Origin: Maratus speciosus
Taxonomy: Eukaryota; Arthropoda; Arachnida; Araneae; Salticidae
Direction of reading: 5' to 3'
Length of the DNA stretch: 64,000 bases
NCBI GenBank assembly: GCA_963932465.1
Contig: OZ010791.1
Location: 153,309,915 to 153,373,914, forward strand
Numbering within the stretch: position 1 is the stretch's first letter; the number at the start of each line of letters is the position of its first letter. The notes under the pieces are model-generated. The model did no database searches. It had not been told where the DNA came from and saw only the letters and a list, made by a program, of their open reading frames with translations. A program made the position numbers and the translations under genes. Shown here piece after piece: positions 58,520 to 64,000 of the stretch.

Positions 58520-59408
58520 GTTGAAAACAGGGATGTAGTGGAGGGTATACGGGGGTATACGCCGTATACCTTCTGAATTTGTTTAAGGAACACCGTATAC
58601 CCTCTGTTTCTCAAGAAAGCTATATAGTATATACACTTTAGGGCAAGGACGGCGAACCTATGGTACGCGTGCCAAAAGTGGCACGCGAAAGAAGAATTTT
58701 GGCACGCTGTTACTTGTGACTAAATCAATATACAGTGATACTACACAAAATGCATAAACTCTAGATGATCTAATCTTGACTAAATTTGATTTATTGGAAA
58801 TTGAGTAATTTTAATTGTGTCTTTTTAAAATACCGTAAATTACCACATTAGTAAATGTACCAATGATAAAATTATTTCAACTTAGAAATTAATTTTAGAG
58901 CTATTTAAAAAAAACTGCCGTTTGCCCTTTTAATAATTTTCCCATCTATCTATGTCCCCAAGGTCATTAGTTTCTAAAATGAATAATACAAAATAAAAAG
59001 CAGTTGTCATATAAATCCAGTTCAGTTTGCATTCTGTTGAAATTAACTGAGTATGAACCTGATACTAATTATTTTCCTAGCAAGATTCAACAACATAATT
59101 AATAACACATATTTTAAAATAATTTCTAGAATTTAATTTTTTATGATTATTTACCTCACCTGTATCTTACATATTTGTTCTTTTTATCTTAATGTCATTA
59201 TTTAAAGTTTTTTTTTTTTTTCAATGATTTTTCAATCCACTAAATTTGTTGGCACGTCAAGGTCGTGTAAATTTTTTTTTTGAAAATAAATTGGCACGCG
59301 GTTATAAAAAGGTTCGCCAACCCTGCTCTAGGGTATACGCTCTACCTTGAGCGTATACCCTCTGCTTAGAGCGTGGTTTTTTTTTACGACTACACCACTG
59401 GTTGAAAA
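58520..59408. mobile_element. hAT MITE with perfect TSD, containing a second hAT
   Basis: The outer element 58528-59400 is flanked by GTTGAAAA at 58520-58527 and 59401-59408. The left end CAGGGATGTAGTGGAGGGTA and the inverse right end CAGTGGTGTAGTCGTAAA share the CAG(G/T)G.TGTAGT tip. GTATACG/CGTATACCC phrases are scattered in both halves, as subterminal repeats. A second hAT interrupts it at 58644-59325; excluding that, the outer element would be about 180 bp. Confidence 0.85.
58636..59333. mobile_element. Nested hAT MITE, GGCACGCG family, copy 1
   Basis: A 682-bp element (58644-59325) with ends CAAGGACGGCGAACCTATGG and, in inverse, CAGGGTTGGCGAACC, followed by GGCACGCG motifs in both subterminal regions. 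TSD CTTTAGGG/CTCTAGGG (7 of 8) at 58636-58643 and 59326-59333. Same family as 62700-63489. No transposase frame is recognisable. Confidence 0.85.
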
Positions 59409-60167
59409 TTTGGAGGTATGTAGTGTTCGTGGAGGTGTGTAATATTTAAAAAAAAAAAGAAAGTTTTAAAATGTAAATTTTAGCACCACTTCTTCCACCT
59501 CAGAATACTTTTCTATTTTATTTTATTATTTATTAATAGTAAGAGATAAAGAAAAAGTTTTAAGACAAAAATGACTTCTTTTTTATAAGTTCTGTCGAAT
59601 ACTAGCAAAATAACAGTTGTTAATAGCATACAAAAAATGTACTTAAATATTGCTAGAATATACGGCAATTCTTATTTTATCGTAAGTGAAACTAAGATCT
59701 TTGTTGTGTAATTTATTTATATTTTTTATCTTAGAATAAAAATTGTCTAAAAAATAAGCAATTATCAATAAAAATAAATAAGAACGAAATTCGTATTTTC
59801 AAAGCATTACAATAAGAATTGCCGGGTATTCTAATTTCCGGCGTATAATGCATGGACTAAATAACCATATTTAGAATCAGAAATGTTATCCAATAAAATT
59901 TTACTTATTTGATTTTACTTATTAAGTAATACTAAACTTCGTTATTTTATCTGTGGTTTTATAAGACAACAGTTACAGTATTTTAGGGAAAAAAATTAAA
60001 GCTTTCAGAAATTTTTAACAATTACCATTTTGCTAGCATTCGACAGAATAATAACAAAAGTAATTCTTATCTTAAAACATTTTCTCTAAATCTCTTACCA
60101 TTATGAATTATGAAACTAAAGAATCGAAAAATATTCCTGGATTTTTTTTACCCCTTTGAACAATAAC

Positions 60168-60204
<37 letters not shown>

Positions 60205-61482
60205 TTTATTTCATACTTTCATGAAGCCCTGCCCTACATACCATAAAGTTTCATAATTTTTTGAATTTACGGATTTGGGGAACCTTCGCTTGTAAGTATT
60301 TTCAGTTAAGAACGTGCTGTAATTTACTTGAATTATGTTTATATCGCAATCGAGCGGTAATCCAAATGTTTTTCTTTTCTTTTTCTTTTTTATTTTCTTT
60401 CTTTTTCTAAAAATTTAGAGACGATCATACACTTGGTCTGTCTAGTAATGTAGCACATAAGCGCGTCGAGAAGTAATTAAAACAGAGTTATAAGCTTAAA
60501 AAACAAACTGAATAAAGATTTTTCTTCTAGTATATATAGTAATGAAATGAAAATATGACCCTGTAAGATAAAACTCGAAGAATTATTTTTCTCTGCTACT
60601 TCGTTACTCCGTAAAAAAAAACGTGATAAGGTTTTCTATTAAAACGCAATGATGTTTTTTATGACATCATTGCGTTTCCTTTTACATCTGGTGTTAAGAT
60701 AAGGATTCAAAATGGACGATAAAACATGGGCGTTTTATGACATATAAAAAACGATGACTCATCAACAAGAAGAATATTTAAAACTTTATTTAAAGATGTG
60801 TGGGGCTATAACAAAAATTGATTGTGACTTTTCTAAACTACCTTTAATGAAAATATATACATAATCTTTCTTAAGTATCACTGATAAATAAAGATTGTTG
60901 ATAAGCCAATGATATAACGATTTGATGATACGGTTGACAATGAACAATTTGACTTATGATATGAGCAACGTATTCTTTTTTTTTTTTTTAGAATTTTTCT
61001 GGTTACTGGTATTTTAAATTCCGAAAGTGTATTTTATAGCCCTATACAGGGCCGGTGATAGAGCGAATTATAGAGGTAAATTGTGAATTTTGATTGTACC
61101 AGCCAACTGATTTCACTAAATGCACTTGTGGGCAACTCTATCCATGACCATATTAATGTCCAAGGAGGCGAGGCACTTTCCGATTTAAATTTAAAAAAAA
61201 TTATTTTTATGGTAATAAAAAAGTGATTTTTATTTCTGGTTTCTAGTAAAAAAGTGGACTTGCAACACAAAACTATCCTATAAACATTAATTTTACTAAA
61301 GCTATTTTTCATCAATTTTCATCAAAAAAAGCCATTTTTGCTTTTCTCCACGGCAATTAGCAATGTCATTTAATATAATGTCGCCACATGCTTGTTCCCT
61401 TCTTTTGTGCAGTCACCAGAACAACTTCAATGAAAAATTTTTATTATAATTATTTCATAAGTGGCATGTTACATTCTTCATA

Positions 61483-61513
<31 letters not shown>

Positions 61514-62160
61514 CACGGCGGTGTATTGTTGTATTAGGATCCAAAAAATATTATTTGCTTTCTACCATGAATGTGATTAATCGGTTGTTGAATATAGTGC
61601 GATAATAATAAAAGCTTGTTTTCGCAAGAAAGGAGGGGCGGCGTCAGATAGTTTTCACTAGCTTCAAGCATCTCAAATATTTTTGTTACAAAATATAGCA
61701 GTTTTCGTGGCTTTGATTTTTTTTTTTAAATGTATAGTTTTTAATGTAATATATTCTCGCATTTTTATTATATTTATTGTAAAAAAAGTAACAATAACAC
61801 TGTAGAAGAAAATAAGTAAGAAGTTAAATTCATCCGTCTGTAATAATAGTGATTAACGATGTTGCTAAAAGAAAAATAAATTTTTGAAGCACAAAATAGT
61901 GTGCGGCGAAACAATTTACATATCATTTATACTTGAAACATTTGTTTCATTTCTACGAAACGTTTACACACTATCCTCAAATGAAAATATTGTCACAGTT
62001 GAATGTTTGTAAAGATTTTGCTGATTGATTCTCTACGCTGTTGGTTGATGTCCAGGACAAAAATAATGCTTGAAAAGTTAAGTTTACGCTTGTTCGTTTA
62101 GAACGAGTAACTTCAACTCCAACTTTTTTTTCCATGACTATGTGACTTAATTATAGACTA
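59409..62160. other. AT-rich region with microsatellites and one short hairpin
   Basis: Includes an (AAT)n tract at about 60168-60204 and an (AT)n tract at 61491-61513. A 14-bp perfect inverted repeat (AAACGCAATGATGT, 60642-60655 with 60664-60677) has an 8-base loop. A lone TTCCGGCGTATAATGC near 59840 matches the tip type of the MITE at 33677. The 93-codon minus frame at 61034-61315 has a Trp/Ser-rich tail but no recognisable family. Confidence 0.45.
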
Positions 62161-62383
62161 CTAACTTATCAAAGTCAGAAATTGTTTGACAGGCATCTGG
62201 CAGTGCAGCAGACAGCTCGGTTCCTGTACAGAACGTGTCTTACGTTCTCCTCTTCGTTTTAAACTGGTCGTTTTTGCATGTTGCGCAAGAACAAGTAATG
62301 TCTTTACACTTTGTTCTTGACTTTGCAGACCGAGTCGAAGTAGCAGTGGATATTGAATTTCTTTAAGAGCACGTGCCGCAATG
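62161..62383 (-). CDS. Candidate 3'-terminal exon or exon relic, unknown
   Basis: The minus strand shows a strong acceptor, CTTTTTTACTTTCAG, ending at 62384. After it, one frame is open for 73 codons to TAG at 62163-62161 (IAARALKEIQYPLLLRLGLQ and onward, rich in Leu, Arg, Lys). A different frame, broken by two stops, gives CKDITCSCATCKND and then ELSAALPDACQTISDFDKLV, which looks at least as protein-like. The two readings conflict, so this may be a mutated exon. The open frame also extends 5' of the acceptor to an ATG at 62472 (103 codons in all). No family recognised. Confidence 0.25.
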
Positions 62384-62691
62384 CTGAAAGTAAAAAAGTG
62401 CCTAGTTTTAACGTTTAACAACTTTTTTTCCCCCTTGCGGGTTGGAAGGGAAAGTTTAATTAGGTTCGACATAATGAAAGGAAAAGTATATTAGCTACAA
62501 AGCAATTGCAAATCAAAGAATACTTTTTTTCTTTTCTTTACCCTTTTCTTTCCTTTATCAATTTATTTCATTTTCTGTTGCCATCTTGTCAGCTATAATC
62601 ATTTTGAAAATTATTTCGTTTATTTTTCTGGTGTATTTTGATGTAGGATGCCATCTTCAAATTGTGACATGCTGATCAATTGTATATACCA

Positions 62692-63497
62692 GGGTTAGCG
62701 AACCTATGGCACGCGTGCCAGAGTTGGCACGTAAGCTAACTTTTCTGGCACGTGAAAAAAATTATGTATGGTAATTGTTATACAGATAAAATCCACATTT
62801 TATTTCATTTATAAACAATAAAGTTTTGTTTCATACGGGTAAACTGTCACAAATAATGCAATTATTTTTGCATGAATTAATATATAATTTTCTTCTTTTC
62901 CTGTGAGTTATGCAGCGTTTTCGCTATGTATTTTGCTTTTCTATATGAATTTAGAAAGCTGTAATTTTAAAATGAATTTCGTTTGACAGTCACTGCAATA
63001 AAATGCCAAATGGATCCAATTTAGCTACATATATTTGTAAAAATAATAAAATATGAACCAAATATGAAGCATTTTCCATAGAATGTAGGACAGTAAAAAT
63101 CTCATCAATACATTATTAGTACATTGTTTGATACAACTTGGAAAATTATAACCGAGATGTTGCAATAACAATACGTGTAAAATTAGTGAAATAAAAACTT
63201 GTATTTTTTTCTCTTATTACAGTACATACCGCATAAATGAATCCTATAATGCAAATTAAAAATTTATTTATTGGCTAATTCCAATATACAGAAAAATCTC
63301 ATTTTGATTTTTAATATTTTTTAATTATTAATTATTAATGCACAAAAGCAACTGTTTTTTTAACCAGTGCTTCGTATAAAAATTTTACTCCTCAAAGTTA
63401 TTTTTGTATAAATTTGGAACGTTACATTGTTGATAGATATTGTTTTGCGATTTTTCGGCACGCGCACATGAAAAGGTTCGCCGAGCCTGGTCTATAC
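62692..63497. mobile_element. hAT MITE, GGCACGCG family, copy 2
   Basis: A 790-bp element (62700-63489): the left end CAGGGTTAGCGAACCTATGG and the inverse right end CAGGCTCGGCGAACC share the GCGAACC block, with GGCACGCGTGCC and CGGCACGCG just inside. TSD GTATATAC/GTCTATAC (7 of 8) at 62692-62699 and 63490-63497. The interior is AT-rich and lacks coding capacity. Confidence 0.85.
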
Positions 63498-63845
63498 ATT
63501 CCATAATTTAAAAGTAAATGTATTCACAATTTACTTTTCGATACTTTGTTAATCAATATGTTATGTTTTTGCTAGATCTCAATACCTGAGTAAATAAAAA
63601 CTTCAAAGATACATTTTAATTGGAATTCTTGTACGGTGTTTTTAAAAAATGCCTGATAATTTAAGCTTCTAAAACTTTTAAGTGGGAGGACATTTCATTC
63701 TTTAAAAGAGCTTTCTGAAATCTTGCATAAAGTAGTGAAAATTTATGGTAATTATGCTTTCTTTTATTTACTATCCAGTTGTTGTTGTTTTTTTATCACC
63801 CCCTTCCCCCATGATGTCATATTTGTTTTTATCGAGAGTAGCGAA
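63498..63845. other. AT-rich spacer
   Basis: No frame, TIR or RNA gene recognised; a short C-rich patch lies near 63798-63810. Confidence 0.45.
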
Positions 63846-64000
63846 AAAGACATGCGGTGCATCTCAAGTGTCTTTTTTTACAGACCACTAGAGTGACGTG
63901 ATGCTCTTTTTCTACACCTGCATTCGTGCATTCGAGCATCACGTGACTCCAGCGGTCTGTAAAAAAAGATACGTGGAATGCACCGTGGTAGCCTGTCTTT
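63846..64000. mobile_element. Palindromic MITE reaching the window edge
   Basis: AAAGACATGCGGTGCATCTC at 63846 pairs with the inverse of the last bases of the window. CTTTTTTTACAGACC and GTGACGTGATGCTC blocks pair with GGTCTGTAAAAAAAG and GAGCATCACGTGAC. The right arm has a small extra segment near 63985. The outer boundary and any TSD fall at or beyond the edge. Confidence 0.7.

Noticed and set aside
1..64000. CRISPR array, operon, riboswitch or other prokaryotic systems
   Set aside because: No regularly spaced identical short repeats with unique spacers, and no gene-dense coding; the window is plainly eukaryotic repeat-rich DNA.

Overview
This window looks like intergenic or deep intronic DNA from an AT-rich, transposon-laden animal genome. 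An arthropod is most likely, and a large-genome chelicerate such as a spider would fit, but nothing in the sequence fixes the species. There is no complete gene, no rRNA or tRNA gene, and no prokaryote-like gene spacing. The longest ATG-started reading frame (158 codons) is a by-product of a tandem repeat. Long homopolymers and microsatellites are frequent.

What can be supported is a dense, often nested collection of short class II (cut-and-paste) elements recognisable from terminal inverted repeats (TIRs) and target-site duplications (TSDs). hAT-type elements with 8-bp TSDs lie at 1356-2315, 28071-32701, 58528-59400 (with a second hAT, 58644-59325, nested inside) and 62700-63489. TTAA-flanked piggyBac- or Kolobok-like elements lie at 2322, 2948, 5844, 8198, 21146, 22313, 22927, 48038 and 50038. 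TA-flanked Tc1/mariner/pogo-type elements lie at 2558, 3891, 10069, 13538, 14694, 16370, 25388, 50965, 56220 and 57713. Three larger elements (6900-7804, 7883-9917, 39308-41910) share G-rich TIRs but have no clear TSD. A repeat family seen four times (13185, 19031, 41971, 47406) carries varying numbers of an internal ~175-bp unit. A ~1.6-kb composite palindrome occupies 23494-25085.

Tandem arrays include four 230-bp units derived from a pogo-type transposase C-terminus (11541-12460), five ~230-bp units (26880-28015), a 2 x 250-bp duplication (31992-32491), four 30-bp GC-rich units (30309-30438) and a decayed ~33-bp minisatellite (about 34930-35650).

Recognisable coding remnants are few: a mariner transposase C-terminal fragment (minus strand, about 2690-2825) and the pogo-type fragments. 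Three stretches look like isolated exons with good splice sites, all on the minus strand: a first-exon-like piece encoding a type II membrane anchor (31629-31746, inside the 4.6-kb hAT element) and two terminal-exon-like pieces (50498-50648 and 62161-62383). None can be assigned to a known gene by reading alone. No convincing new biological system was found. The most interesting items are the possible exon capture by a hAT element, the giant palindrome, and the tandem amplification of a transposase fragment.
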